From positions 1-13,944 of the forward strand of contig DMMK01000385.1 of NCBI GenBank assembly GCA_003453085.1: 13,944 nucleotides of DNA. The letters are read 5' to 3'. Under the pieces are notes generated by a model, which ran no database searches, had not been told where the DNA came from, and saw only the letters and a program-made list of their open reading frames with translations. The first letter of the stretch is position 1. Each line of letters opens with the position of its first letter. Source of the stretch: Verrucomicrobiales bacterium. Its GTDB lineage: Bacteria; Verrucomicrobiota; Verrucomicrobiia; Verrucomicrobiales; Verrucomicrobiaceae. A program made the position numbers and the translations under genes. Positions 1 through 7,243 of the stretch are shown in pieces.

Positions 1-284
1 CTCAGCATCTGGCGGTTCCCTTTGTAATCGGCGAAAGCAATCTCATGGGGCGAGATGACTTTCGCGAAGCCTGGCGGCCCACCGCGATGCTGGATGTAAG
101 GCCAGCCGGTTTCGCTCACGCTGCCCAGATAAAAACTATCGCGGGATTGGATGAAATCGATTTCATCCGGCCCCAGCGGATCATCCCTCGTCGCCGGAGG
201 CAGCACCTGGGCGTGGCCATAATAATGTTCCTGCGCGGCCAGCACTTCAGGAGTGAAAGCAAGATCGAGAAATTTATGGGCCAT
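1..284 (-). CDS. Pyridoxamine 5'-phosphate oxidase-family FMN-binding protein (partial, N-terminal 94 residues)
   Basis: Reading from an ATG at 284 down to the window edge gives 94 residues with no stop; the C-terminal part lies outside the window. The segment from about residue 41 (EIDFIQSRDSFYLGSV, then a GWPYIQHRGGPPGF stretch at 60-73, then DYKGNRQML at 87-94) is the first half of the split-barrel flavin-binding fold of PPOX-family proteins. Members bind FMN and reduce or oxidise small substrates; many are not true PdxH enzymes, and this one has the general PPOX pattern rather than a recognisable PdxH signature. It lies 58 bp downstream of the DsrE-family gene on the same strand, so the two are probably co-transcribed and controlled by the divergent LysR gene. 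No clear Shine-Dalgarno precedes the start. Family assignment is fairly sure; substrate is unknown. Confidence 0.8.
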   Translation of the reverse strand, partial: MAHKFLDLAFTPEVLAAQEHYYGHAQVLPPATRDDPLGPDEIDFIQSRDSFYLGSVSETGWPYIQHRGGPPGFAKVISPHEIAFADYKGNRQML

Positions 285-342
285 GACGAATGATTGGTTA
301 GGTGTGGATGATCAGGGGCCGCGCGGGCCGGTTTGCAGAGGC

Positions 343-714
343 TTAGAAAAGGAGCACCTGCCAGCCTTCGGCGAGGTAGTGGCGCAGGCTGAGGACGCCA
401 GTGGTGCCAGCCACCGCGTTGTCGCTTTTGACGGCGATGCCGCTGGTTTCAATGCCCTCTGTGGCCCCAAAGGCGGCGGCACAGGCACAGGACGCACCGA
501 CCACGAGATCCCGCACCTCGTTGTAGAGCCCGTTGGCGGGGTTGGTGATCTTCGACAGCTCCGCTGGCCAGCGGGTGCCGGTGCCGATGAAGCTGATTTC
601 TACTTCGTCCCCTGCCCTTTTTCCTTCTGAGGCGACGGCCAGGGCATTGAAGGCACGTGCAAAGGCCTCTTCTCCGGCTTTGGGATCGCTGATGATGATG
701 ATGGCGGTTTTCAT
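343..714 (-). CDS. DsrE-family protein
   Basis: The 123-residue product begins MKTAIIIISDP, a hydrophobic first beta strand typical of the DsrE/DsrF-like alpha/beta fold. It carries two cysteines close together (Cys76 and Cys78 in GASCACAAAFG), near where sulfur-relay members of this family keep a reactive cysteine, and ends QVLLF. An in-frame start 21 codons upstream would add a tail unlike the family, so the ATG at 714 is preferred although no strong Shine-Dalgarno is visible. DsrE proteins act in sulfur transfer or redox sensing in the cytoplasm, often as small oligomers. The gene starts 130 bp from the divergent LysR gene and is followed by the PPOX gene, which suggests a LysR-controlled two-gene operon. 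The exact role is not known; sulfur handling is an inference from the family. Confidence 0.8.
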   Translation of the reverse strand: MKTAIIIISDPKAGEEAFARAFNALAVASEGKRAGDEVEISFIGTGTRWPAELSKITNPANGLYNEVRDLVVGASCACAAAFGATEGIETSGIAVKSDNAVAGTTGVLSLRHYLAEGWQVLLF

Positions 715-817
715 GAGATGTTCGTTTGTAGGTTTACTTGTGGGAATGACTCCCGGTTGACGAAGGCATCCTGGCACCTTCCTCAGACGACGAATAATGC
801 CCGTTCGCTGTTGCCGT

Positions 818-834
818 TATGTCGTATAGACATA
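818..834. promoter_or_regulatory. Perfect palindrome, candidate LysR operator in the divergent promoter region
   Basis: TATGTC-GTATA-GACATA is a perfect inverted repeat with 6-bp arms and a 5-bp spacer. It contains the T-N11-A pattern (T at 820, A at 832) that defines LysR-type binding boxes. It ends 10 bp before the lysR-type start codon and about 100 bp upstream of the DsrE gene, so it could serve autorepression of the regulator and activation of the divergent pair. A weak -10-like CATTAT on the minus strand lies about 18 bp beyond the palindrome toward the DsrE gene, which would put the box over that promoter's -35; this part is speculative. The rest of the 715-844 gap shows nothing else I can name. 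Confidence 0.6.
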
Positions 835-844
835 CCCTCCAGCC

Positions 845-1741
845 ATGATTGATCGCATCCGCGCTCTGCTCACCGTCATTGAAGAAGGCAGCGTCAACCG
901 CGCCGCCGTAAGGCTGCGGATCACTCAGCCCGCCCTGAGCCGACAGATGAAACTGCTGGAATCTGAAGTGGGCGGCAAGCTGCTGGACCGCGAGACCAGC
1001 GGCGTGAAGCCCACCAGCCTCGGTCACGCGCTAGTTAAGGCCATGAGCCCCGTCATCACCGCCTATGAAACCGCATTGGCTGATGTGCGGCGGCAGGCCC
1101 GTGGCACCCGGTCAGAGCTGCGGGTCGGTTACCTCATCTCCGCTGCCCAGCCCCTCCTCACCCCCACTCTCGAGCGACTGCGCAAGACCCACCCAGAGAT
1201 GAAGCTCAAGCTTCACGACATGTCCCCCAGGGAGCAAATAGACGCCTTAAAATCCGGCGAGCTCGACCTCGCGCTCATCGGCCAGGAAGGAGCCGTGGCC
1301 GCGCAGGATTTTTACAGCTTCAAGCTCGCTTCATTCGGTGTCTGCGCCGCCATCTCCGCCGCAGATCCGCTCGCCTCCCAGGCACAAATCAGCCTCAAAG
1401 ATCTCAGCCAGCATGACTTCATCGGCGTGGATGAAGACCAGATGCCGGGACGCAACCGCTGGATCACCTCCCTCTGCCGCACCGCCGGCTTCAAACCCCG
1501 CTTCCTCGCCACCCCCGATGGCATCACCCACGTGCTCTCCATGGTCGCCTCCGAATCCGCAGTCACCCTGCTGCCCGACTACTTCAAAAGCACCACCCAC
1601 CCCGGCATCGCCTTCGTCCCCATCTCAGACTCCAAAGCCCGCTGGGACTTCATTGTGCTTTGGCAAAGAGGCAAAACCCCTATCTCAATCACGACCCTGG
1701 TGAATGCTCTGAAAGAGACCGCAGTGCGGTTTTCGGCGTAA
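845..1741 (+). CDS. LysR-type transcriptional regulator
   Basis: The 298-residue product has the normal length and layout of a LysR-type regulator. Residues 1-60 are the winged helix-turn-helix, with the family pattern GSVNRAAVRLRITQPALSRQ followed by LESEVGGKLLDR. From about residue 93 (SELRVGYLIS) to the end is the two-lobed substrate-binding domain that senses a small effector. The first ATG matches the family start; no good Shine-Dalgarno precedes it. It is transcribed away from the DsrE/PPOX pair, the classical arrangement for a regulator and its target, and a LysR-box palindrome lies just upstream. The effector cannot be told from the sequence. The last codons hold two small inverted repeats that may terminate the transcript. 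Confidence 0.93.
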   Translation: MIDRIRALLTVIEEGSVNRAAVRLRITQPALSRQMKLLESEVGGKLLDRETSGVKPTSLGHALVKAMSPVITAYETALADVRRQARGTRSELRVGYLISAAQPLLTPTLERLRKTHPEMKLKLHDMSPREQIDALKSGELDLALIGQEGAVAAQDFYSFKLASFGVCAAISAADPLASQAQISLKDLSQHDFIGVDEDQMPGRNRWITSLCRTAGFKPRFLATPDGITHVLSMVASESAVTLLPDYFKSTTHPGIAFVPISDSKARWDFIVLWQRGKTPISITTLVNALKETAVRFSA

Positions 1742-1749
1742 AGACGCCG
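1718..1749 (+). terminator. Two tandem hairpins over the end of the lysR-type gene
   Basis: ACCGC-AGT-GCGGT (1718-1730) is followed directly by TTT, and CGGCGT-AAAG-ACGCCG (1734-1749) follows and spans the TAA stop codon. The first has the hairpin-plus-T-run shape of an intrinsic terminator but a short stem and T run; the second is followed by GGGTTTCGGATTTT. Together they could separate the regulator from the Fic gene 81 bp downstream. Being mostly inside coding sequence, they could also be chance in GC-rich DNA. Confidence 0.35.
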
Positions 1750-1822
1750 GGGTTTCGGATTTTCCTGATGGAATCTCCGCTGGCTTTCCTTCACATTCTA
1801 ACGCAGTCAAGTCCGTGCTCTC

Positions 1823-2575
1823 ATGACCTTCTCCGCTGTTGATAACCTCAAAACGATTCTGGACCAGCACCGCCCGCTGGATCTAGCTATCGTGCGCAAT
1901 CTGCGTGAGGACCTCATTGTCCGCTGGACCTACCATTCCAACGCCATTGAGGGCAATACTCTCACTCTTCGTGAAACCAAGGTGGCACTGGAAGGCATCA
2001 CCATCGGTGGCAAGTCTCTACGAGAACATCTTGAAGTCGTGAATCATCGCGATGCTATTTTATTGTTAGAAGACTTGGTACAAAAAAACGAGCCACTGTC
2101 TGAATGGACCCTCAAGTGCCTACACCAACTCATTCTCAAAGGCATTGATGACGACAACGCCGGACGCTATCGGCGTGTCAATGTCAGGATCGCCGGGGCC
2201 AGTCACTTGCCTCCGGACCAAGTCCTGGTGCCCGAACTGATGGAGCGTTTCATCACGTGGCATCACCAAGAGGCTCCATCCCTGCACCCGGTGGAAAGAG
2301 CCGCGCGAGTTCACAGCGATTTCGTGAAAATTCATCCCTTTGTGGATGGCAACGGCCGCACTTCCCGGCTGTTGATGAATCTGGAACTCATGCAAGCTGG
2401 CTACCCCCCAGCCGTGCTTCCCGTGGAAAAGCGACTGGCTTATTATGAAGCTCTCGATCAAGACCATGCCGAAGGCAACCGGGGCCCCTTCCTCAAACTC
2501 ATCTGTGGCGTCGTCCAGGAAAGCTTCCGTCCCTATTTCCACTCGTTAGGCCTGCCTTGGCCAGAGCTGTGTTAA
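1823..2575 (+). CDS. Fic family protein (predicted AMP transferase, class II)
   Basis: The 250-residue product contains the Fic active-site motif HPFVDGNGRTSR at residues 171-182, with the catalytic His171, the acidic residue replaced by the common Asp175, and the anion-binding GNGR loop. An N-terminal SNAIEG (residues 39-44) matches the [ST]xxxE[GN] inhibitory motif, whose Glu43 blocks productive ATP binding, which makes this a self-inhibited class II Fic protein. Fic enzymes usually transfer AMP from ATP to a Ser, Thr or Tyr hydroxyl of a target protein in the cytoplasm. Many class II proteins are longer (about 350-380 residues) with a C-terminal winged helix; this one stops soon after the Fic core and lacks it. 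No separate antitoxin gene is adjacent. The target is unknown. The start ATG has no evident Shine-Dalgarno. Confidence 0.92.
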   Translation: MTFSAVDNLKTILDQHRPLDLAIVRNLREDLIVRWTYHSNAIEGNTLTLRETKVALEGITIGGKSLREHLEVVNHRDAILLLEDLVQKNEPLSEWTLKCLHQLILKGIDDDNAGRYRRVNVRIAGASHLPPDQVLVPELMERFITWHHQEAPSLHPVERAARVHSDFVKIHPFVDGNGRTSRLLMNLELMQAGYPPAVLPVEKRLAYYEALDQDHAEGNRGPFLKLICGVVQESFRPYFHSLGLPWPELC

Positions 2576-2592
2576 TTGCCTTGTCGTTACGG

Positions 2593-2619
2593 ATGTTGGC
2601 TTGTTAACTTGCCTAACAT
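2593..2619. other. Inverted repeat between convergent genes
   Basis: ATGTTGGC (2593-2600) pairs with GCCTAACAT (2611-2619) with one bulged T and a 10-base loop. It sits in the 58-bp gap between the converging Fic gene and the small membrane-protein gene, where a bidirectional terminator would be expected. There is no T run on either side, so intrinsic termination is doubtful. Confidence 0.3.
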
Positions 2620-2633
2620 GGAGTTCTGATCGG

Positions 2634-2876
2634 TCATTGCTTCTGTTTGAGAACAAGAGGCGCGACACAAAACGAGAAGAAAAAGACTCCGATTGTTAGC
2701 AGCGTTCCCTCCATTTCATCAGATTCTTCAGCGCGCGATTTTGGCTCATTCGCTACAACCAACCAGAGAATGATGGCGACTAAAATGTAACTGAATAGAG
2801 CCAAGATAAAAGTGCACCCAAGTCTTTTGGTATACAGATTATTTAATTTCCCAAAATACTGGTTTAAGACCTTCAT
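2634..2876 (-). CDS. Small two-helix membrane protein, hypothetical
   Basis: An 80-residue product starts at the ATG at 2876 (MKVLNQYF) and ends QKQ. Two hydrophobic segments are visible, about residues 21-42 (from CTFILALFSY) and 58-76 (from TLLTIGVFFF), separated by a charged stretch rich in Glu, so it is likely an inner-membrane hairpin protein. I do not recognise a family. The same reading frame stays open far upstream under the ABC gene, but that part is a basic, proline-rich shadow; the real gene is the short 3' portion. Its DNA is clearly AT-richer than its surroundings (26 of 60 G+C at 2641-2700 and 19 of 60 at 2821-2880, against 41 of 60 at 3241-3300), hinting at foreign origin or weak constraint. 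It is 56 bp downstream of the ABC gene on the same strand. Confidence 0.55.
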   Translation of the reverse strand: MKVLNQYFGKLNNLYTKRLGCTFILALFSYILVAIILWLVVANEPKSRAEESDEMEGTLLTIGVFFFSFCVAPLVLKQKQ

Positions 2877-2932
2877 GCTCGGTTGGCCATTAAATTGAAG
2901 GGCGGAACAGATCTCCAAATTTCCGTTCAACC

Positions 2933-3714
2933 TCACCCCACCACCAGCGCATACCGGTCGCCGCGTTCTTCGAGTTCGACGGGGGCGCCGTAGATTTCGG
3001 AGAGGGAGTCGCTGGTGAGGATGTCGGCTTTTTCGCCTTGGCTGTGGACTTGGCCGTCCTTTAATAGCAAGACGTGGGTGAGGCAGGGAAGGATTTCTTC
3101 GACGTGGTGGGTGACCATGACGAGGGAGGGAGACTCTGGCCAGGTGGCGATCTCGGCCATCCATTGGAGGAAATGCTCGCGGGCGACGGGGTCGAGGCCG
3201 GCGCAGGGCTCGTCCAGAATGAGGACGGTGAACTGGGCCATGAGGGCGCGGCAGATGAGGACTTTTTGGCGCTCGCCCTGGGAGAGGGTGCCCCAGAGGC
3301 TTTTCCGCAGGTGCGGGCTGCCGGTGGCTTTCAGCAGGGTGGCGGCCTGGCGCTGCCAGGCGGCGGGCGGGGCCTGCCAGAGGTTCAGTTTTGCCTCGCG
3401 CCCGCTGGCGATGACGTTGATGACGGGCTCGCCAGGCTCGATGAAGGTGGTGAGGGTATTGGTGACGAGGCCGACGCGCTTGCGCACCTCCCGCCAGTCG
3501 CTGTTGCCAAACTGGTCCTCGCCGATCTGGATATCCCCGCTGGTCGCAGGCTCGTAGCCCGTGATCAGATTGATGAGGGAGGTCTTGCCACACCCGTTCG
3601 GCCCCCCAGGATGCACCAGTGCTGGCCAGCCTGGACCTCCCAGTCGATGCCTTTGAGAATGCGGCGGCCGCCACGGACGAAAGTGGCTTTTTGAACACGT
3701 AAGACGGAGGACAT
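2933..3714 (-). pseudogene. ABC transporter ATP-binding protein, frameshifted just before Walker A
   Basis: From residue about 37 onward the main frame holds a complete ABC ATPase: Walker A GPNGCGKT, signature LSQGERQ, Walker B VLILDEPCAGLD and the H-loop VTHH. The proper N-terminus is in another frame: from the ATG at 3714 it reads MSSVLRVQKATFVRGGRR and then a GIDWEVQAGQHWCILG segment, a normal first beta sheet and A-loop region. The two frames meet at a run of six C on + (3602-3607). One base more, or two fewer, would restore a product of about 259-260 residues. There is no other lesion, so this is a recent mutation, a sequencing or assembly error, or a recoding site. Annotated from the main frame alone, the protein would get a false N-terminus starting MPPCTRMAG. 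The general fold resembles stand-alone YlmA-like ATPases; no permease gene is adjacent, so the substrate is unknown. Confidence 0.8.
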
Positions 3715-3808
3715 GGAGAGAGGATGTAGCGCGGCAATCCACAGGCTGCAAAGCGCAACGCAAGATTGAAGATCCGGCCATCCTGGTGCAAGGTGGCACG
3801 CGGGTTGC

Positions 3809-3840
3809 GCGTATTTTCCTCCTTGATCAGCGTATTTTCC
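3809..3840. repeat. 11-bp direct repeat, two copies 21 bp apart, upstream of the cytochrome gene
   Basis: GCGTATTTTCC occurs at 3809-3819 and again at 3830-3840. The 21-bp period is two turns of the helix, which would place two protein-binding sites on the same face. The pair lies in the 169-bp gap between the divergent ABC gene and the cytochrome/DUF1549/DUF1553 gene, 43 bp before the latter's start. A TGATCA palindrome (3824-3829) lies between the copies. Function is inferred from position only. Confidence 0.4.
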
Positions 3841-3883
3841 AGACGCTGAGAGTAGCCCGCTGCTTCATCGAAGCCCCCCTCAG

Positions 3884-6800
3884 ATGACTTCCCAGACTCC
3901 ATTTTTCCTCCGGCTCCTCGGCGGCAGTTTCGCCGTCGCTGGTTCTTTGGCCTCTGCTGCCGACACCTTCCCGCCGGAGCAGATCGAATTCTTTGAGAAA
4001 AGCGTGCGCCCGGTGCTGGCGGAAAATTGCTACAACTGCCACGGCAACCACAAGCACGAGAACGGCCTCCGCATGGATCTGCGCAGCGCCATCCTGCGCG
4101 GCAGCGACTACGGCAAAGTGGTGGAACCGGGGAACCCAGCCGCCTCCAAAATGATTAAGGCCATCAACCACGTCGCTGGCGTGGAGGCCATGCCCAAAAA
4201 GGGTGACAAGCTGAAGGCGGCGGACATCGCTGCCCTGGAAAAGTGGGTGCAGATGGGCCTGCCCTGGCCGGAAGAGAAAGAAGTGGCCCATGAGGCAGCG
4301 AAGGCAGATCCCATGCAGCACTGGGCCTTCCAGCCCGTGAAAAAACCCGTCGGCACGGTGGATGCCATGGTCGGCACGAAATTGAAAGCGGCAGGACTCG
4401 ACTTTGCCCCGGTTGCGGACGCCGCCACGCTGTGCCGCCGCATCCACGTCACCCTCACCGGTCTGCAGCCTTCCTATGAGGAGGTGAAGGCCTTTGAACA
4501 GGCCTCCGCCAAAAATGCCCAGGCCGCCACGGATGCTCTGGTGGGCAAGCTGCTCGCCTCTCCCGCCTATGGGGAGCGCTGGGCGCGCCTGTGGCTGGAT
4601 GTGGCCCGTTATGCCGATACCGATGGCTACCAAGTGGCAGGTAAAAACACCCGCTACCCCTATGCCTACACCTACCGTGACTGGGTGGTGAAGTCGCTGA
4701 ATGACGACATGCCGTATGACAAGTTTTTGATGTATCAGCTCGCGGCGGACAAGATGGTGCCTGCGGGCCAAAACGATCCCCATCTGGCCGCCCTGGCCTA
4801 CCTGAATGTGGGCGACCGCTTCATCAGCAACAAGGACCTGCAGACCGATGACCGCATTGATGCTGTGACTCGCGGCATGCTGGGCCTAACCGTTGGTTGC
4901 GCACGCTGCCACGACCACAAATTTGATCCTATCCCGGCCCGCGACTACTACGCGCTCTACTCCATCTTCAACAGCAGCGAAGAGCCAGCCAATGAAGCCA
5001 TGCCCATCATCGGCAAGGCCGCAAATGAGGCCGACATCAAGGACTACGACGCCAAGGTAGCTGCCATCGCCAAAGAGGAACTCGACTTCAAAAAACAGGT
5101 CTATGAGGAGATCCGCAATCCGGAGCGCGTCACCGAATACCTCGCCTTTGCCCAGGAAGCCGTCACCATCAAAGATCGCAACACGCTGAAAGGCCGTGCG
5201 GGCCAGCTTAAGCTGCGAGACAAAGTGGCCGATCAATGGGGAGACTTCCTCAAACGCCACGCCCTGAAGGACAAGCCACATCCGGTAAAGATCGCATGGA
5301 AAGAGTTCGCAGCCCTCCCGGCGGATCAGTTTGCCGCCAAGGCCCCGGCCATCGTCGCGGCCATGATCAAGCCCGAGCGTGGCCTCAATGCCGTGCCTCG
5401 CAATGAGCTGGCCAAGCGTCCCGTGCCGAAAAACTTCAATGAAGTGGCCGCGCTTTATGCCGATATCTTCAACACCTGCCTGGCAGGCAAGGAACCGGAC
5501 AATGATGACTGGAAGCAGGTGCGCGAAATCCTGCAGGCGGCCCCCAGCCCCATGTCCGTGCCAGTGGAGCAGGCGAATGTCTTTTTCACCCGCAAGGATC
5601 TCACCCAAATGGTGAAGACCTCCAACCAGCGCGTGAAGCTGGAGACCGACCATCCTGGTGCCCCTCCCCGCGCCATGGTGATGCTGGACAAGCCGAAGCC
5701 GGCCGACGTCAGCATTTTCATCCGTGGCAATCCGAGTCGCCGTGGTGCCGTGGCCCCACGTGGCTGGCTGACCATGTTTGGCGGCGAGACTTTCAAGGAA
5801 GGCAGTGGTCGCCTGGAACTCGCCCAGAAAATCGCCAGCAAGGATAATCCTCTCACCGCCCGTGTCATTGTGAACCGGGTGTGGGCGCAGCATTTTGGCA
5901 AACCTTTGGTTGGGCAGACCAGTGACTTCGGTGTGCAGACGGACAAGCCCATGCAGCAGGACGTCCTGGACTACCTGGCCGCCACCTTCATGGAGGAAGG
6001 CTGGAGCCTCAAAAAACTGCACCAGCGCATCCTCAGCAGCCGCACCTACCAGCAGTCCGCCCAGGTCACTGCCGAGAAGAACCTCAAGGATGCGGACAAT
6101 GAGCTCATCAGCCGCCAGAACCGCCAGCGTCTGGACTACGAGTCCATGCGCGATGCCATGCTGCAAGTGGCAGGTGATCTGAACCCTGGCAAGATCGGCG
6201 GCCGGGCCGTCGAATTGAAGGACAAGGAAGCCGACAGTCGCCGCAGCATCTACCTCCTGGTGGATCGTTATGATCAGGCCACGGTGCCTGCCATGTTCGA
6301 CTTCGCGAATCCGGACAATCACAGCCCCATCCGCTACGTGACCACCGTGCCACAGCAGGCCCTGTTCCTGATGAACAGCCCCTTCATGCAGCAGCGCTCC
6401 ACCAAATTGGCCACGGCCACCCCAGTCAAAGGCAGCACTGTAGATTCGGAATCCGTACAGACACTCTACCACCGCGTGCTGCATCGCGATGCGCGCCCGG
6501 AGGAAGTCGAGATGGCGCAGCGCTTTTGCAATGATGCGGACGGTCTCAGCCGCCGCGCAGCCGCCTTCGTCTGGCGTTACGGCTGGGGCCAAGTGGAAAA
6601 AGATGCCGCCACGGGCAAGGTCAGCCTGGGTGGGTTTGAGCCCCTGCCCCACTACGGCAAGGTCGGCCAGAGCACCTTCCGCTGGACGCCTGAGAAGGTG
6701 CATCCTTCCAAAGAATTTGGCCACCTCTACATCGGCGCAGGCAATGGCCACCCCGGCCACTCCTGGCCATCCGTCATGCAGTGGACTTCCCCTTTTGAGG

Positions 6801-7198
6801 GCCAAAAGATCCGCATCAGCGGCGTCATCAAACGTGCCAGCGAAAGAGGCAATGGCGTGCGTGTCTGGATCATCTCCAACCGCGCCGGGAAGATCCGTGA
6901 GGAGCTGATCAAACCCGCCAGCAGCCTGGACCTCACCGCTGACCTCGAAGTCAGCCAGGATGAGGTGCTGAGCTTTGTCGTCGAATCCGAAAACAAAAAC
7001 ACCGACAGCGACAGCTACACCTGGGCCCCCAAGATCGAGCTCGTGGAGGCCGATGGCCACCTGAGTCCCATCACCCGTGCCGACACCGACTTCTGTGGCC
7101 CCGAAGGCTGGCCGATCAATCGCGCGAAGGCCCAGACTCCTCTGGCCCAGTTCGCCCAGGTGCTCATGATGTCGAACGAGTTCCAATTTGTGGATTGA
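3884..7198 (+). CDS. Exported planctomycete-type cytochrome c / DUF1549 / DUF1553 protein
   Basis: The 1104-residue product starts with a Sec-type signal peptide (hydrophobic to about residue 22, then ASA-ADT, cleavage near 25). A cytochrome c-like domain follows with the haem-binding CYNCH at 49-53. The DUF1549 region runs from about 155 to 360 and ends with a second CxxCH (CARCHDHKFDPI from 339), a conserved feature of this family. DUF1553 lies at about 640-900 (from PRGWLTMFGGE, including NRVWAQHFGKPLVGQ), and the family's usual C-terminal ending (LAQFAQVLMMSNEFQFVD) is present. Between these, about 905-1060 is an extra beta-rich segment. Such proteins are abundant in Planctomycetes and Verrucomicrobia, are periplasmic, and are usually paired with a DUF1501 protein, as here. 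The reaction is not established; oxidative handling of polymers is a common guess. The ATG is the only start that keeps the signal peptide; no Shine-Dalgarno is seen. Confidence 0.95.
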   Translation: MTSQTPFFLRLLGGSFAVAGSLASAADTFPPEQIEFFEKSVRPVLAENCYNCHGNHKHENGLRMDLRSAILRGSDYGKVVEPGNPAASKMIKAINHVAGVEAMPKKGDKLKAADIAALEKWVQMGLPWPEEKEVAHEAAKADPMQHWAFQPVKKPVGTVDAMVGTKLKAAGLDFAPVADAATLCRRIHVTLTGLQPSYEEVKAFEQASAKNAQAATDALVGKLLASPAYGERWARLWLDVARYADTDGYQVAGKNTRYPYAYTYRDWVVKSLNDDMPYDKFLMYQLAADKMVPAGQNDPHLAALAYLNVGDRFISNKDLQTDDRIDAVTRGMLGLTVGCARCHDHKFDPIPARDYYALYSIFNSSEEPANEAMPIIGKAANEADIKDYDAKVAAIAKEELDFKKQVYEEIRNPERVTEYLAFAQEAVTIKDRNTLKGRAGQLKLRDKVADQWGDFLKRHALKDKPHPVKIAWKEFAALPADQFAAKAPAIVAAMIKPERGLNAVPRNELAKRPVPKNFNEVAALYADIFNTCLAGKEPDNDDWKQVREILQAAPSPMSVPVEQANVFFTRKDLTQMVKTSNQRVKLETDHPGAPPRAMVMLDKPKPADVSIFIRGNPSRRGAVAPRGWLTMFGGETFKEGSGRLELAQKIASKDNPLTARVIVNRVWAQHFGKPLVGQTSDFGVQTDKPMQQDVLDYLAATFMEEGWSLKKLHQRILSSRTYQQSAQVTAEKNLKDADNELISRQNRQRLDYESMRDAMLQVAGDLNPGKIGGRAVELKDKEADSRRSIYLLVDRYDQATVPAMFDFANPDNHSPIRYVTTVPQQALFLMNSPFMQQRSTKLATATPVKGSTVDSESVQTLYHRVLHRDARPEEVEMAQRFCNDADGLSRRAAAFVWRYGWGQVEKDAATGKVSLGGFEPLPHYGKVGQSTFRWTPEKVHPSKEFGHLYIGAGNGHPGHSWPSVMQWTSPFEGQKIRISGVIKRASERGNGVRVWIISNRAGKIREELIKPASSLDLTADLEVSQDEVLSFVVESENKNTDSDSYTWAPKIELVEADGHLSPITRADTDFCGPEGWPINRAKAQTPLAQFAQVLMMSNEFQFVD

Positions 7199-7232
7199 TT
7201 CCGTACCTTATTTTTCACCCAGAACGAAACCT

Positions 7233-7243
7233 GGAGATACCCC
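7233..7243 (+). promoter_or_regulatory. Ribosome binding site of the DUF1501 gene
   Basis: GGAGA at 7233-7237 lies 6-7 bases before the ATG at 7244. It is one of only two clear Shine-Dalgarno sequences in the window, and it fixes the start used for the Tat signal peptide. Confidence 0.6.

Noticed and set aside
253..630. Plus-strand open frame opposite the DsrE gene
   Set aside because: Shadow of the DsrE/PPOX coding DNA; composition and lack of motifs speak against it.
3074..3694. Plus-strand open frames opposite the ABC ATPase
   Set aside because: Gly/Ala-rich shadow of the minus-strand gene with no motif of its own.
2877..3902. Upstream part of a 422-codon minus-strand frame that ends in the small membrane protein
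   Set aside because: This part is Arg/Pro/His-rich and out of frame with both halves of the ABC ATPase; only the 3' 80 codons look real.
4886..7186. Long minus-strand open frame (766 codons) across the cytochrome/DUF1549/DUF1553 gene
   Set aside because: It lies antisense to a gene with clear domains; its product is low-complexity, His/Gly/Ala-rich and has no motif. GC-rich codon bias opens such frames.
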